Below are positions 7,870 to 16,982 of a stretch of DNA of 64,000 nt, one piece after another. Made by a program: the position numbers and the translations under genes. The stretch is taken from NCBI GenBank assembly GCA_031421635.1, contig JANOPA010000059.1:1-64000 (forward strand), given 5' to 3'. Position 1 is the first letter of the stretch, and each line of letters opens with the position of its first letter. Source of the stretch: JAPOKJ01 sp031421635 (GTDB taxonomy: Bacteria > Pseudomonadota > Gammaproteobacteria > Burkholderiales > Burkholderiaceae_E). The notes below the pieces were generated by a model. It did no database searches. It was given only the letters and a program-made list of their open reading frames with translations, and was not told the DNA's origin.

Positions 7870-8693
7870 TCGTCGTCTCCGCCGAGAATGCCGCCCAAGC
7901 CACCCAGACCCAAGCCACCCATTAGTCCAGCCCCTTCTTCTTTGCCTGCGCCACCCGTTTGGGGAGCCGCCGCAAAGATGCGCGACGCCAAGCGCGAGAA
8001 AGGTAGAGACTGTAACCACACTGTTCCAGGCCCACGGAGTACGGCAAAAAACAAACCCTCGCCGCCAAACAAGGCCGTTTTGACCTTGCCTACATACTGA
8101 ATTTCAAATTGCACATCGCCCGCCATCGCCACCAAACAACCCGTGTCTACTCTGAGGGTTTCGCCTGCAGCAAGTTCGCGCTTCAAAACCGTCCCGCCCG
8201 AATGCACAAACGCTAAGCCGTCACCCTCCAGCTTTTGCATGATGAAGCCCTCTCCTCCGAAGAATCCCACACTGAGTTTTTGCTGAAACGCAATGCCCAA
8301 TTGCACACCTCGGGCGGCACACAGAAAGGCGTCTTTCTGGCAAATTAATCGACCGCCCAGTTGTTTTAAGTCGACCGCAATTATTTTTCCAGGGTAGGGC
8401 GCGGCGAATGCCACCTTGCGTTTGACACTTGCTTGGTTGGTATAGACCGTTGTGAATAACGATTCGCCGGTGATTAAGCGCTTACCTGCACCTATTAATT
8501 TGCCGAATAAGCCGCCGCCGCTGCCGCCACTACCAGAGCTGCCGTCACCAAAAACAGTATCCATATCGATTCCGTCTTCCATGAACATTAGGCTGCCTGC
8601 CTCGCCCACCATGGCCTCCCGTGGATCGAGTTCGATCTCCACAAATTGCATTTCGGCACCGTAAATCTTGTAATCAACAACGTCCATGCCCAT
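7866..8693 (-). CDS. TIGR00266/AIM24 family protein
   Basis: A 275-residue protein read leftwards from ATG 8693, with gaggag seven bases upstream. It is a compact beta-rich family (yeast AIM24, bacterial TIGR00266) of unknown biochemical function. Family landmarks are VEIELDPREAMVGEAGSLMFM near the N-terminus, GESLFTTVYTN, and ARGVQLGIAFQQKLSVGFFGGEGFIMQKLEGDG. Two Gly-rich stretches stand out: GSSGSGGSGGGLFGKL near residue 52 and a C-terminal MGGLGLGGLGGILGGDDD tail. No signal peptide or membrane helix is seen. It is divergent from the RNB ribonuclease gene with an 87-base shared promoter region. Confidence 0.88.
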   Translation of the reverse strand: MGMDVVDYKIYGAEMQFVEIELDPREAMVGEAGSLMFMEDGIDMDTVFGDGSSGSGGSGGGLFGKLIGAGKRLITGESLFTTVYTNQASVKRKVAFAAPYPGKIIAVDLKQLGGRLICQKDAFLCAARGVQLGIAFQQKLSVGFFGGEGFIMQKLEGDGLAFVHSGGTVLKRELAAGETLRVDTGCLVAMAGDVQFEIQYVGKVKTALFGGEGLFFAVLRGPGTVWLQSLPFSRLASRIFAAAPQTGGAGKEEGAGLMGGLGLGGLGGILGGDDD

Positions 8694-8766
8694 CTGCTTA
8701 CTCCTCTGTGCGACTTAAATTTGATTCGAATTGTAAAGGCTCAGGAGGACATTCTTGCGCGCCTCC

Positions 8767-8772
8767 TATAAT
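8767..8772 (+). promoter_or_regulatory. -10 element TATAAT eight bases before the ribonuclease start codon
   Basis: A perfect consensus -10 hexamer lies at 8767-8772 and the ATG of the next gene at 8781. Transcription would start at about 8779, giving a leaderless or nearly leaderless mRNA. No good -35 is seen 17 bases upstream, and no ribosome-binding site fits between. Confidence 0.4.
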
Positions 8773-8780
8773 TCACCCCT

Positions 8781-11021
8781 ATGAAATACGCGTTACTAGA
8801 AGAAGCCGGGGAACTGAAAACCGGCACTGTGCTGTCTGAAGCGGAGAGCTCCTATCAAATTGAGCTGGATACTGGCCGTCGAGTGAAAGCGAAAGCCGCT
8901 CAGGTTTACCTACGCTTTGAGCAACCGGAGTCGCGCCTGCTCCTTCCTGAGGCTCAGGCGATGGCCGATTCCATGGAGTTGGATTTTCTATGGGAATGTG
9001 CGCCCAAGGAAGAGTTCGGATTTGCATCTTTTGCCGAAGACTATTACGGTGAAAAGCCAAGCAGCGTGCAAAGTGCCGCGCTTTTAATCAGGCTGCAATC
9101 AGCGCCAATCTATTTTCAGCGGCGTGGCAAAGGACAGTTTTTACCCGCGCCGATTGAAACCATCCGCATTGCTTTGGTGGCTGTTGAGAAGCGCAAGGCT
9201 CAAGAAGCCCAGGTCAGCGAATGGGCTGGGCAGTTAGTTGCTGGAATATTGCCGGATAGTATCGGCGAGCAGGCCTTGCGCCTGATCACCCGTCCAGATA
9301 AGAATAGCTTGGAGTACAAGGCCTTTGATAAGGCCCTGCAAGAGCTCAGGACTTCACCTGAAAAATTGCTGCTCAAACTTGGCGCGTTTAGTTCGGCCCA
9401 TGCCATTCATCATGCCCGCTTTGAGCTGGACCTGTTCCCGAAGGGCATCTCTTTTGCCCCGCATTTGTTGGTGAAAGAGGCCGAAAAATCATCCAAGTCC
9501 GAAGGCTCTCATAGTGCCGGTGTAAGCACGTTAGCGAAGTCAAAAGCGGATCCGCCTTCAAGCGGCAAGGTTAGTGGTTTGAGTAGCCTTGGCGGCTTGG
9601 CTGGCTTGGGTCAGTTGGCTGGTTTGGCTCAACTCAAACAACTTGTGAAAGGGCCTGACAAAGCGCTTGAACTTTCCAAAGCTCAGCCCTTTTCGATTGA
9701 TGATTCCACCACCACCGAGATTGATGATTGCCTATCGGTGCAAGCCCTGCCTGATGGCCGCTATCGGGTCGGTGTACATATCGCCGCGCCAGCGCAAGCC
9801 ATTGAACATGAAAGCCCCCTAGACAAAGCTGCCCGCGAACGCATGTCGACGGTCTATATGCCCGGTGAAAAAATTACCATGCTACCCGCCGAAGTTGTGG
9901 CGCGTTATTCGTTGGATGCGGGTCGTGAAGTGCCTGCTTTGTCCATTTACGTGGATCTGGACGAGACAGGCGAAAAGGTTGTCGCCACAGAATCCAGGCT
10001 TGAACGGATCAAGGTGTGGGCCAATCTGCGTCATGACCAACTGGACACGCTCGTCAACGAAGAGGCTTTAGAGCAACCCGCCAGCAGCGCGGGCCAGGCG
10101 ATGGACGCCCTGCCGCAAGCGGCTGCCTTGCGCGTGCTGTGGAAACTTACGCTGGCGCAGTGCCTTGAGCGTGAGAAAGTGCGTGGAAAACCCGAAGCAC
10201 GCTTTCGCACGGATTTCAGTTTCTATGTTGAACACGATTTTGTACGGATTATTCAGCGCCGTCGTGATGCACCGCTTGATCGCATCGTGGCTGAATTGAT
10301 GATCCTCGCTAATAGTCGCTGGGGCAAGTTGCTGGCCGAACATAAGACGGCTGGGCTGTATCGCTCGCAACAAGGCGGTCGAGTGCGCATGAGCGCTCAT
10401 GCGCTGCCCCACGAAGGACTAGGCGTCGCCCAATACATGTGGAGCACGTCACCCTTACGGCGCTATGTAGATTTCGTGAATCAGCGCCAGTTGATTGCCG
10501 TGCTGCGTGAGGCTCAAGCCCCTTACGGCCCACGTGATCCCGCCCTGTTCGCCATTTTGTCTGGCTTTGATGCGCGTTACGGTGCTTACTCCGACATTCA
10601 AGATCGCATGGAGCGTTATTGGTGCCTGCGTTGGCTGCAACAAGAAGCGGTCAAAGCTGAGGAGCCACGGCGCCACTTCGAAGCCGTCTGCGTGCGCGAG
10701 GAAACCGTGCGCTTGGCCGACGCACCCTTGTACTTCCGTCTTACAGGCTTGCCCGCAATGGCTCCGGGACGTCGTTTCGAAGTGGAAATTCTCGAGACCG
10801 ATTTGCTTGAGCTCACTGTACATGGACGCTTCGTCAAATTAATGCAGGGCGAAATCGTGACCGAGGAGCCTGAAGAGGAGCTGGTGACTGAAGTGGTCAG
10901 TGAGCTGGTCAATGAACCCGTTGAAAGCGTGGTTTCGCCGCAGGGCGAAGAATCGTTCAGCTCCGAGAACAAGGCTGGCAGTACACATGCTTCGCTTGAG
11001 GTAGTCGGCGGTGCCTCGTGA
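8781..11021 (+). CDS. RNB-domain exoribonuclease (RNase II/R family)
   Basis: A 746-residue 3'-5' exoribonuclease of the type found upstream of tonB-aroE in betaproteobacteria. The catalytic RNB domain begins near residue 305 with FSIDDSTTTEIDDCLSV, holding the acidic residues that bind Mg. VGVHIAAPAQAI, RERMSTVYMPGEKITMLP and LMILANSRWGKLLAEH follow, then SPLRRYVDFVNQRQL. The N-terminal 230 residues hold a small beta domain. Just before RNB there is a low-complexity insertion, a Ser/Lys-rich tract and then repeated Gly-Leu units (GLSSLGGLAGLGQLAGLAQL). The C-terminus ends in an acidic Glu/Val-rich tail. Its stop and the tonB start share one base (TGATG), so the four-gene run is translationally linked. 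Confidence 0.9.
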   Translation: MKYALLEEAGELKTGTVLSEAESSYQIELDTGRRVKAKAAQVYLRFEQPESRLLLPEAQAMADSMELDFLWECAPKEEFGFASFAEDYYGEKPSSVQSAALLIRLQSAPIYFQRRGKGQFLPAPIETIRIALVAVEKRKAQEAQVSEWAGQLVAGILPDSIGEQALRLITRPDKNSLEYKAFDKALQELRTSPEKLLLKLGAFSSAHAIHHARFELDLFPKGISFAPHLLVKEAEKSSKSEGSHSAGVSTLAKSKADPPSSGKVSGLSSLGGLAGLGQLAGLAQLKQLVKGPDKALELSKAQPFSIDDSTTTEIDDCLSVQALPDGRYRVGVHIAAPAQAIEHESPLDKAARERMSTVYMPGEKITMLPAEVVARYSLDAGREVPALSIYVDLDETGEKVVATESRLERIKVWANLRHDQLDTLVNEEALEQPASSAGQAMDALPQAAALRVLWKLTLAQCLEREKVRGKPEARFRTDFSFYVEHDFVRIIQRRRDAPLDRIVAELMILANSRWGKLLAEHKTAGLYRSQQGGRVRMSAHALPHEGLGVAQYMWSTSPLRRYVDFVNQRQLIAVLREAQAPYGPRDPALFAILSGFDARYGAYSDIQDRMERYWCLRWLQQEAVKAEEPRRHFEAVCVREETVRLADAPLYFRLTGLPAMAPGRRFEVEILETDLLELTVHGRFVKLMQGEIVTEEPEEELVTEVVSELVNEPVESVVSPQGEESFSSENKAGSTHASLEVVGGAS

Positions 11022-11908
11022 TGAATAGCCTCAGGCTTGCCCCATTCAACGAGAGCTTGAAGCGCTTATGGAGCGGTGATCGCGCCTTGGCGATTGGAAT
11101 CGTCGTATCGGTGCTCTTGCATGTCGTATTGCTGTTTATGCGCTTTGCTCCACCCGAGCCCATGCGTATGGGCGCTCTGGACAGTAAGCTTGATGTCATC
11201 TTGCTGAATGCCCAAACAGATGCCAAGCCGATCAAGCCGGATGCCGTGGCACAGGCCAATATGGAAGCCGGTGGCGATCAAGACAAGGGCCGCGCCACTT
11301 CGCCCCTTGTGGCTGATACTGTCCGTGCCGATGGCGAGGCACTCCTGGTGCAAAAGCGCCGCATGCAAGAGCTTGAGAATCAACAAAAGCAAATGCTGGC
11401 CGTCGCAAAAGAGCGACCTTTGTTGGCCGATCCCGATCAGAAGTCGGAGAGTGGTGAGACCAGCGGCAAAGATGAGAACGATGTTGACCAAGTGATTCGC
11501 CGCCTGCAGGCGCAAATTGACAAACAAATTAGTGATTACAACAAACGCCCGCGCCGCCTCACCTATGGGGTGAATGCAGTGGGCGTGAGTTATGCCCGTT
11601 ACGTTTCCGATTGGACCAATAAGATCGAAGAGATTGGTACTGATCGTTACCCAAAAGAGGCGAAGGGTAAGTTTTATGACTCCCTTATTATTACCGTCGA
11701 GATCGACAAAGAGGGTAATGTCGTAGAGGTGCTCCTGAACAAGAAGTCGCGCTACGACGCGCTCAACAAGGCGGTGAAGCAAATTGTGTATGCTGGAGCA
11801 CCCTATGAGAAGTTCACGCCCGATATGGTTCGTGAAGGCGACATTTTGCAGATTGTTCGTACCTGGACCTTTACCAATGGTCAGCTTGAGGTCGAGGCCT
11901 TGAAGTGA
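11021..11908 (+). CDS. TonB-family energy transducer protein
   Basis: A 295-residue protein from ATG 11021 (GTG at 11018 is the alternative). One N-terminal membrane anchor lies at about residues 24-42 (LAIGIVVSVLLHVVLLFMRF). A long polar, helical periplasmic region with ELENQQKQMLAVAKER follows, then a C-terminal TonB-like domain (ARYVSDWTNKIEEIGTDRYP ... VEIDKEGNVVEVLLNKKS). TonB proteins couple the proton gradient to outer-membrane receptors. ExbB/ExbD are not nearby, so this may be a specialised TonB or a structural relative. The usual Pro-rich spacer is missing. A 4-base GTGA overlap links it to aroE. Confidence 0.8.
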   Translation: MNSLRLAPFNESLKRLWSGDRALAIGIVVSVLLHVVLLFMRFAPPEPMRMGALDSKLDVILLNAQTDAKPIKPDAVAQANMEAGGDQDKGRATSPLVADTVRADGEALLVQKRRMQELENQQKQMLAVAKERPLLADPDQKSESGETSGKDENDVDQVIRRLQAQIDKQISDYNKRPRRLTYGVNAVGVSYARYVSDWTNKIEEIGTDRYPKEAKGKFYDSLIITVEIDKEGNVVEVLLNKKSRYDALNKAVKQIVYAGAPYEKFTPDMVREGDILQIVRTWTFTNGQLEVEALK

Positions 11909-12831
11909 CGGCGGTCCATGAGGGAGAGCATCAGTACGCTGTTTTGGGGAATCCGATTGCACACAGCCGATCACCCTTTATTCATCGCGCCTTTGCCGAC
12001 CAAACTCGGCAGGCAATGACTTACGGATTGCAGCTTGTTGAAATAGATCACTTTGCGCCGGCTCTTGATCAGCTTCGCCAAGATTCGCAATTTCGCGGCT
12101 GCAATGTCACCATGCCTTTTAAGTTGGAGGCTTTGGCGTATGCGCAACTGCACAAAGCCCAAATAAGCAAGCGCGCTCTCATGGCAGGCGCAGTCAATAC
12201 CTTGAAGTTTGACGGTCAGGAAATGTGGGCCGACAATACCGATGGCGTGGGAATGGTAAACGACATCACCGAGCGCCAAGCGGTGAGTTTGCGCGGAGCT
12301 CAAGTGCTTTTGCTCGGTGCGGGCGGTGCTGCGAGAGGAGTCCTTTTGCCCCTGCTTGATGCCGGCGTGAGCCGCATTGTGGTGGCTAACCGGAGTCTCG
12401 ACAAGGCCCAGGCTCTGGTCGAATCAGCGAACCTAGGTGCCTCCAATCATGAGGGCAAAGTTGAGGCAAGCTCCCTTGCGCAAGCCTTGAACGGCGGCGG
12501 TGATGTGTTGATCAATGCAACCTCGTCGGCACTTCTGCAAAGCGGTGCCGACCTTACCGAACAGCTCAGCACACTCCGTGGGCTGGATGCGGGTTCCTTG
12601 GCGCACTTCAAACTTACCCTTGATATGGGGTATGGACTGGTCCCTTCACGGTTCATGGTCTGGGCGCAAGACATGGGCTGTATCAAAGTTTGTGATGGTT
12701 TGGGCATGTTGGTTGAACAGGCGGCGGAGTCTTTTTACTTGTGGCGTGGCGTACGCCCCGACGCCAACCTCGTATTCAGCAAGCTTCGAGCCCTCCTGAG
12801 CGCGCCCGTGCAAGCGGCTTCACTCACGTAA
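11905..12831 (+). CDS. aroE: Shikimate dehydrogenase
   Basis: AroE reduces 3-dehydroshikimate to shikimate with NADPH in aromatic amino-acid synthesis. It is 308 residues from GTG 11905, somewhat longer than the E. coli enzyme. Substrate-binding motif GNPIAHSRSP is at 15-24, the catalytic lysine is in NVTMPFK (Lys73), the paired aspartate is in DNTDG (Asp113), and the NADP loop GAGGAAR is at about 138-144. The C-terminal helix with CDGLGMLVEQAAESFYLWRG is intact. The start codon overlaps the tonB-like stop (GTGA). aroG, the pathway entry enzyme, is elsewhere in this window at 54.4 kb. Confidence 0.95.
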   Translation: MTAVHEGEHQYAVLGNPIAHSRSPFIHRAFADQTRQAMTYGLQLVEIDHFAPALDQLRQDSQFRGCNVTMPFKLEALAYAQLHKAQISKRALMAGAVNTLKFDGQEMWADNTDGVGMVNDITERQAVSLRGAQVLLLGAGGAARGVLLPLLDAGVSRIVVANRSLDKAQALVESANLGASNHEGKVEASSLAQALNGGGDVLINATSSALLQSGADLTEQLSTLRGLDAGSLAHFKLTLDMGYGLVPSRFMVWAQDMGCIKVCDGLGMLVEQAAESFYLWRGVRPDANLVFSKLRALLSAPVQAASLT

Positions 12832-12883
12832 GATTTGAAGGCGCACGCTGCATGAAACGCCTTGGCTGTGAGATGCCTTCGAA

Positions 12884-13588
12884 ATGAAGCGTCAGCGCCC
12901 TTTCCTCAAATGGTTTGGAGCTGTGCTCGGGATTGCGTTGCTGGCCCTTTTTACTGTGCAGCTTTGGTTCTTTGGGCATTTGCTTTGGTACAAGAACCAT
13001 AACCCTGAATCGACTTCCTTTATGCGCGCTCAATACGAGGCGCTAAAGGGCAAGAACCCCGATGTACGACTGCGCTATCAATGGATACCCTACCCGAACA
13101 TTTCCAAACAACTCAAGAATGCCGTGCTGGCCGCAGAGGACGCCAATTTTACCGATCACGATGGCGTGGATTGGGACTCCATCGAAGCCGCTTATGAGAA
13201 GAATCTTAAAAAGGGGAAAATCACGCGAGGAGGCTCTACCATTACGATGCAACTCGCCAAGAATCTATTCCTCTCCGGTGAGCGCAGTTACTTTCGTAAA
13301 GCCCAAGAGCTGGTAATCACCTATATGATTGAAGCTGTGATGGATAAAGAGCGCATCCTGGAAATTTATCTGAATGTTGTAGAGTGGGGCGTTGGCGTGT
13401 TTGGATGCGAGGAAGGCGCACGCCATTATTTCAATATCTCGGCCGCTCAGCTCAGCGCGGCGCAGGCCGCACGTATGGCGGCGATGTTGCCCCGACCCCG
13501 GTTTTACGATGTCAACCGCACCAGCCGGTATCTTGCTCGGCGGACCTCGATGATTATGCGTGGCATGAGTGCGGTTGAGGCTCCATGA
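12884..13588 (+). CDS. mtgA: Monofunctional biosynthetic peptidoglycan transglycosylase
   Basis: MtgA polymerises lipid II glycan chains at the inner membrane. It is 234 residues: one N-terminal anchor (about 9-33) and a GT51 domain. The catalytic glutamate is in AAEDANFTDHDGVDWDSI, the second conserved block is GGSTITMQLAKNLFLS, and later blocks are EIYLNVVEWGVGVFGCEEGARHYF and AARMAAMLPRPRFYD. No transpeptidase domain follows, as expected. It comes 52 bases after aroE, the common betaproteobacterial order. Confidence 0.95.
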   Translation: MKRQRPFLKWFGAVLGIALLALFTVQLWFFGHLLWYKNHNPESTSFMRAQYEALKGKNPDVRLRYQWIPYPNISKQLKNAVLAAEDANFTDHDGVDWDSIEAAYEKNLKKGKITRGGSTITMQLAKNLFLSGERSYFRKAQELVITYMIEAVMDKERILEIYLNVVEWGVGVFGCEEGARHYFNISAAQLSAAQAARMAAMLPRPRFYDVNRTSRYLARRTSMIMRGMSAVEAP

Positions 13589-13617
13589 TCCACAACGATG
13601 ACACACTTGACTAAACG

Positions 13618-14337
13618 ATGATGTCAGTCACTCCCCATGCAATCTTGCCGTTAGGTGATTCAGCGGTGTACATCGAGTTCTCCGAAGTACTAGATCTAGC
13701 GGTGAACGAGGCGGCACAAACCCTTGCCGCCAAAATAAGAGTCCAGGCCATAGCGTGGATTGTGGATATTGTGCCCACCTTAGGTGGCGTTGCTCTTCAT
13801 TTTGATGTCGAGCATGCCGACCTGCCCGACTCTCCATTGGAAGCAATACAGGCTCTGGTGAGTAAGTGTCTGGCGATGCCGGACGACCTCGCTCAAGAAG
13901 CAGGGCGCTTGGTCGAAATACCCGTGTGTTACGAAGCCGAATTCGGGCTGGACTTAGCCGATATTGCGGCTCGGGTTGGCGTTTCGGTTGAGGAGGTGAT
14001 TCAACGACACGCCGCAGCCGAGTATCGGGTATTAATGATGGGCTTTGTGCCCGGCGGACCCTATATGGGCGGCTTGGACCCGACGATCAATTTGCCGCGT
14101 CGCTCCTCGCCTCGCACCAAGGTCCTTCAAGGCTCGGTGGCCCTGGCCAATTTGCAGGTGGTGATCTATCCTTTTACGACGCCCGGGGGCTGGCACATTG
14201 TGGGTCGCACGCCCCGGCGTATGTTTGATGCTGATCGCCAACCTGCTTGTCTCATGTCACCGCGAGACAGGGTGCGCTTTGTGCCGATCAGTGCGGCCGA
14301 GTTTCGTCGCCTAGAGGCCGAAGAGGCGCGGCGATGA
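13618..14337 (+). CDS. pxpB: 5-oxoprolinase subunit PxpB (KipI/AHS1 family)
   Basis: PxpB, with PxpC and PxpA, hydrolyses 5-oxo-L-proline (pyroglutamate) to glutamate at the cost of ATP, a damage-repair reaction. It is 239 residues; ATG at 13618 or 13621 both work. AHS1 landmarks are LPLGDSAVYIEF at the N-terminus, the central GFVPGGPYMGGLDP and LPRRSSPRTKV, and GGWHIVGRTPRRMFD near the end. The stop overlaps the pxpC start by 4 bases (ATGA). Confidence 0.93.
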   Translation: MMSVTPHAILPLGDSAVYIEFSEVLDLAVNEAAQTLAAKIRVQAIAWIVDIVPTLGGVALHFDVEHADLPDSPLEAIQALVSKCLAMPDDLAQEAGRLVEIPVCYEAEFGLDLADIAARVGVSVEEVIQRHAAAEYRVLMMGFVPGGPYMGGLDPTINLPRRSSPRTKVLQGSVALANLQVVIYPFTTPGGWHIVGRTPRRMFDADRQPACLMSPRDRVRFVPISAAEFRRLEAEEARR

Positions 14338-15374
14338 TTGGGCGTGTTTTGAGCACAGCGAGTGGCGGCATTGAAGTTGTCCGGCCCGGCATGTTGAGCA
14401 CCCTGCAAGACTTGGGACGTTTTGGTCAGCAACAATTGGGAATTGTCCCGGGCGGGGCGATGGATACAGTCGCGCATCGTCTCGCCAACGCCCTGGTCGG
14501 TAACGATTTGCACGAAGCGACTCTCGAAGTGACCATGCTCGGGCCCGAACTGCTTTTTCACCAAGAGACGCTGATCGCGTTAAGTGGTGCGCGCTTTGAT
14601 GCCTTACTGGATGGTCAGCCACTCGCTTTAGATCGCCCAGTCCTGGTGCCCGAAGGTAGCCGCCTGAAGATGCGCCAGGCCGTAGCGGGCGCGCGCGCTT
14701 ATCTCGCTGTGGCTGGTGGATTTCCGGTCGCACCGGTGTTGGGTAGTCGGAGCACGTATTTACCGGCGGGATTTGGCGGTTGGAATGGGCGAGCACTCGT
14801 CGCTGGCGATAGTTTAGATTTGCATACAGAGGTGCGCGCGATTTCTCTTGCGCGCTTTGAGAAATTGGACGCCAGGGGGGCCGAACGCAGCGTGCGTTGG
14901 TCGGCACCTTCCATGACCTTACCGGTTCGACACGAGATCATCGTTCGCGCCCTTCTTGGAATGCATTTCGCTTGGTTTACGGATCAGGCTCAAAGTGAAG
15001 TCTTTGAGGCAAGCTGGCGCGTGTTGGCAGACTCTAACCGCATTGGGTTTCGTCTTACTGGACCGGAGCTTGAACGCGAAAAAACGGGCGATATTATCTC
15101 CGGCCCGACCTGTCTGGGTACCGTGCAAGTCCCCGCGGGTGGCTTACCCATTGTCCTGATGGCCGACCATCAAACGACTGGAGGCTATGCCAAAATATTG
15201 GAGGTAGTCAGTGCAGATAGCGCCAATCTGGCCCAACTCGCACCAGGTGGCAGCCTTCGTTTCAAGCGTTGCAGCCTGGAGGAGGCCTTGCTGCGCCGCC
15301 GTCGCGCGAAGGCAGATTTGATGACTAAAATTACCGCCATTCAAGCCAAGTATGGCCAACTCACCATTCAATAA
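14334..15374 (+). CDS. pxpC: 5-oxoprolinase subunit PxpC (KipA/AHS2 family)
   Basis: Biotin-dependent-carboxyltransferase-like (AHS2) subunit of 5-oxoprolinase, 346 residues. I start it at ATG 14334 in the ATGA overlap with pxpB rather than at the earlier in-frame start at 14247, since MIGRVLSTASGGIEVVRPGM is the family N-terminus. Landmarks are TLQDLGRFGQQQLGIVPGGAMD, YLAVAGGFPVAPVLGSRSTY, SNRIGFRLTGPELER and MADHQTTGGYAKI. Despite frequent database names, it is not an allophanate hydrolase. Confidence 0.93.
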   Translation: MIGRVLSTASGGIEVVRPGMLSTLQDLGRFGQQQLGIVPGGAMDTVAHRLANALVGNDLHEATLEVTMLGPELLFHQETLIALSGARFDALLDGQPLALDRPVLVPEGSRLKMRQAVAGARAYLAVAGGFPVAPVLGSRSTYLPAGFGGWNGRALVAGDSLDLHTEVRAISLARFEKLDARGAERSVRWSAPSMTLPVRHEIIVRALLGMHFAWFTDQAQSEVFEASWRVLADSNRIGFRLTGPELEREKTGDIISGPTCLGTVQVPAGGLPIVLMADHQTTGGYAKILEVVSADSANLAQLAPGGSLRFKRCSLEEALLRRRRAKADLMTKITAIQAKYGQLTIQ

Positions 15375-15383
15375 GGACGCCCC

Positions 15384-16139
15384 ATGGCAACAATCGATCT
15401 GAACTGCGATATGGGTGAGAGCTACGGCGCTTGGAAGATGGGTGCGGACGCGCACATCATGCCCTTCATTACCTCGGCCAATATCGCCTGTGGCTTTCAT
15501 GCGGGAGACCCCGCGACCATTCGAAAAACGGTCAAGCTCGCGCACGATCATGGTGTCGCGATAGGAGCCCATCCGAGCCTACCCGATTTGATGGGCTTTG
15601 GCCGACGAGTGATGCAGATCAAGCCACAAGAAATGTACGATCTGGTTTTGTATCAAGCAGGTGCTGTCAAAGCCTTTGCGGAAGCACTAGGGGGCAAGCT
15701 GCATCATGTCAAATGTCATGGCGCGCTTTACAACATGTCCACCGACGATGTCGCTTTGTCCCAGGCGATGGCTCAAGCAGTCAAGGATTTAGGCGGCGAC
15801 GTGATTTTGTACGGCCTTGCCAATAGCCCCATGCTGGAGACCGCTCGTAAGATGGGCTTAAGAGTGGCGGGCGAGGCTTTTGCCGACCGTGGTTATACCG
15901 ATGCTGGTCGGCTTGCGTCGCGTGATGACCCCAAAGGCATGATTGTGGATGAGGCTCAGTCCGTGGCACAGGCCTTGCAAATCATTGAGGCAGGGGCGGT
16001 GACCAGTACGGCAGGCAAGCAAGTGGCTGTTGACGCGCAAACCCTCTGCCTGCATGGTGATCAGCCCGATGCGGTTGCGTTTGCGAAGGCCTTACGTACC
16101 GTGTTTGCGGGTCGGGGCATCGCCGTAGCAGCGCTTTGA
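15384..16139 (+). CDS. pxpA: 5-oxoprolinase subunit PxpA (LamB/YcsF family)
   Basis: 251 residues starting MATIDLNCDMGESYGAWKMG, the signature of the LamB/YcsF family with a metal-binding TIM-like fold. SANIACGFHAGDP, GAHPSLPDLMGFGRR and HVKCHGALYN are conserved, followed by GEAFADRGYTDAGRLASRDDP. It completes the pxpBCA operon and starts 9 bases after pxpC. Its end lies 21 bases from the end of the convergent btuD-like gene. Confidence 0.95.
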   Translation: MATIDLNCDMGESYGAWKMGADAHIMPFITSANIACGFHAGDPATIRKTVKLAHDHGVAIGAHPSLPDLMGFGRRVMQIKPQEMYDLVLYQAGAVKAFAEALGGKLHHVKCHGALYNMSTDDVALSQAMAQAVKDLGGDVILYGLANSPMLETARKMGLRVAGEAFADRGYTDAGRLASRDDPKGMIVDEAQSVAQALQIIEAGAVTSTAGKQVAVDAQTLCLHGDQPDAVAFAKALRTVFAGRGIAVAAL

Positions 16140-16160
16140 TGCACGAGGCCCGAAGCGCGC

Positions 16161-16982
16161 TCAAAGCCGAATCGCTTTGCGGGTCCCTTCAAGGCGGAAC
16201 ACTTTAACGGGTGTTTCAAAGCAAGCCAAGAGATCCGTTTGTATCTCCTCATCGCTGGCCGTGGATAAGTTCAATTGGTGATTTATCTTGCCATGCTTCA
16301 TGAGCAAAAGGTGATCGGCCTTCAGAGCAAAATTCAGATCATGCGTGCTGTAAATGCAAGCATTCGTGCTTGACGCATTGTCGCGATGCGCCTGCATGGC
16401 CTGCTCAAGACTAAGCTGATGTGTTAGATCAAGATGGTTGCTTGGCTCATCCAACAACATGATCGGGCTTTGAACAGCAAATACTCTTGCCAGTTGGGCG
16501 CGTTGCAATTCTCCCCCGGAGATGTGTTGCAAGGCTTCATGCCGCAAACTTAAGAGGTCAAAGGCCTGCAGATAGTGCTCAAGCGCGGCTGCCGAATTGT
16601 TCGTTTTTTGCAGTGTCCAGCCGAAGGTTGCGAGGCTGGCAAGTTCGATCAAACCTTGCACATTGAGCAGACTGGTCTGAAAGCTTTCTGCCGCTTGCGA
16701 TATTTGAACATCTTGGGCCAGCCAGGCGATGGTCTTGGCGCGTTTTGCGGCTGCTATTTTTTCGAGTGGCTCGCCTTGAACGAGTATTCCACCTTGTACA
16801 CGGAGGGTATTAGGCAGCAGGCCGACGAGTGCTTGCAGCAGAGTTGATTTGCCTGAGCCGTTGGACCCCACAATGGCCGTGAGGCCCGCTTCAATCTCGA
16901 GATTAATCGGCCCGAGCAGGCAACGTTGCGCGGCATGACAGCTCAGTGCAAGTACCTTCATTAGAGGCGGGCGATGAGTCAT
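16161..16982 (-). CDS. btuD: Vitamin B12 ABC importer, ATP-binding protein
   Basis: 273-residue ATPase of the FecCD/BtuCD type. Walker A GSNGSGKST is at 39-47, the Q-loop in AWLAQDVQ, the signature in ISGGELQRAQLARVF, Walker B in IMLLDEPSNHLDL, and the switch His in YSTHDLNFAL. The start at 16982 overlaps the permease stop by 4 bases (ATGA). Vitamin B12 rather than iron-siderophore as substrate is inferred from the cobalamin riboswitch at the head of the operon. Confidence 0.88.
   Translation of the reverse strand: MTHRPPLMKVLALSCHAAQRCLLGPINLEIEAGLTAIVGSNGSGKSTLLQALVGLLPNTLRVQGGILVQGEPLEKIAAAKRAKTIAWLAQDVQISQAAESFQTSLLNVQGLIELASLATFGWTLQKTNNSAAALEHYLQAFDLLSLRHEALQHISGGELQRAQLARVFAVQSPIMLLDEPSNHLDLTHQLSLEQAMQAHRDNASSTNACIYSTHDLNFALKADHLLLMKHGKINHQLNLSTASDEEIQTDLLACFETPVKVFRLEGTRKAIRL

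Noticed and set aside
11066..11974. 302-codon open frame antisense to the tonB-like gene
   Set aside because: It exactly mirrors a gene with clear membrane anchor and TonB-like domain, and its own protein shows no domain or ribosome-binding site; a codon-bias shadow.
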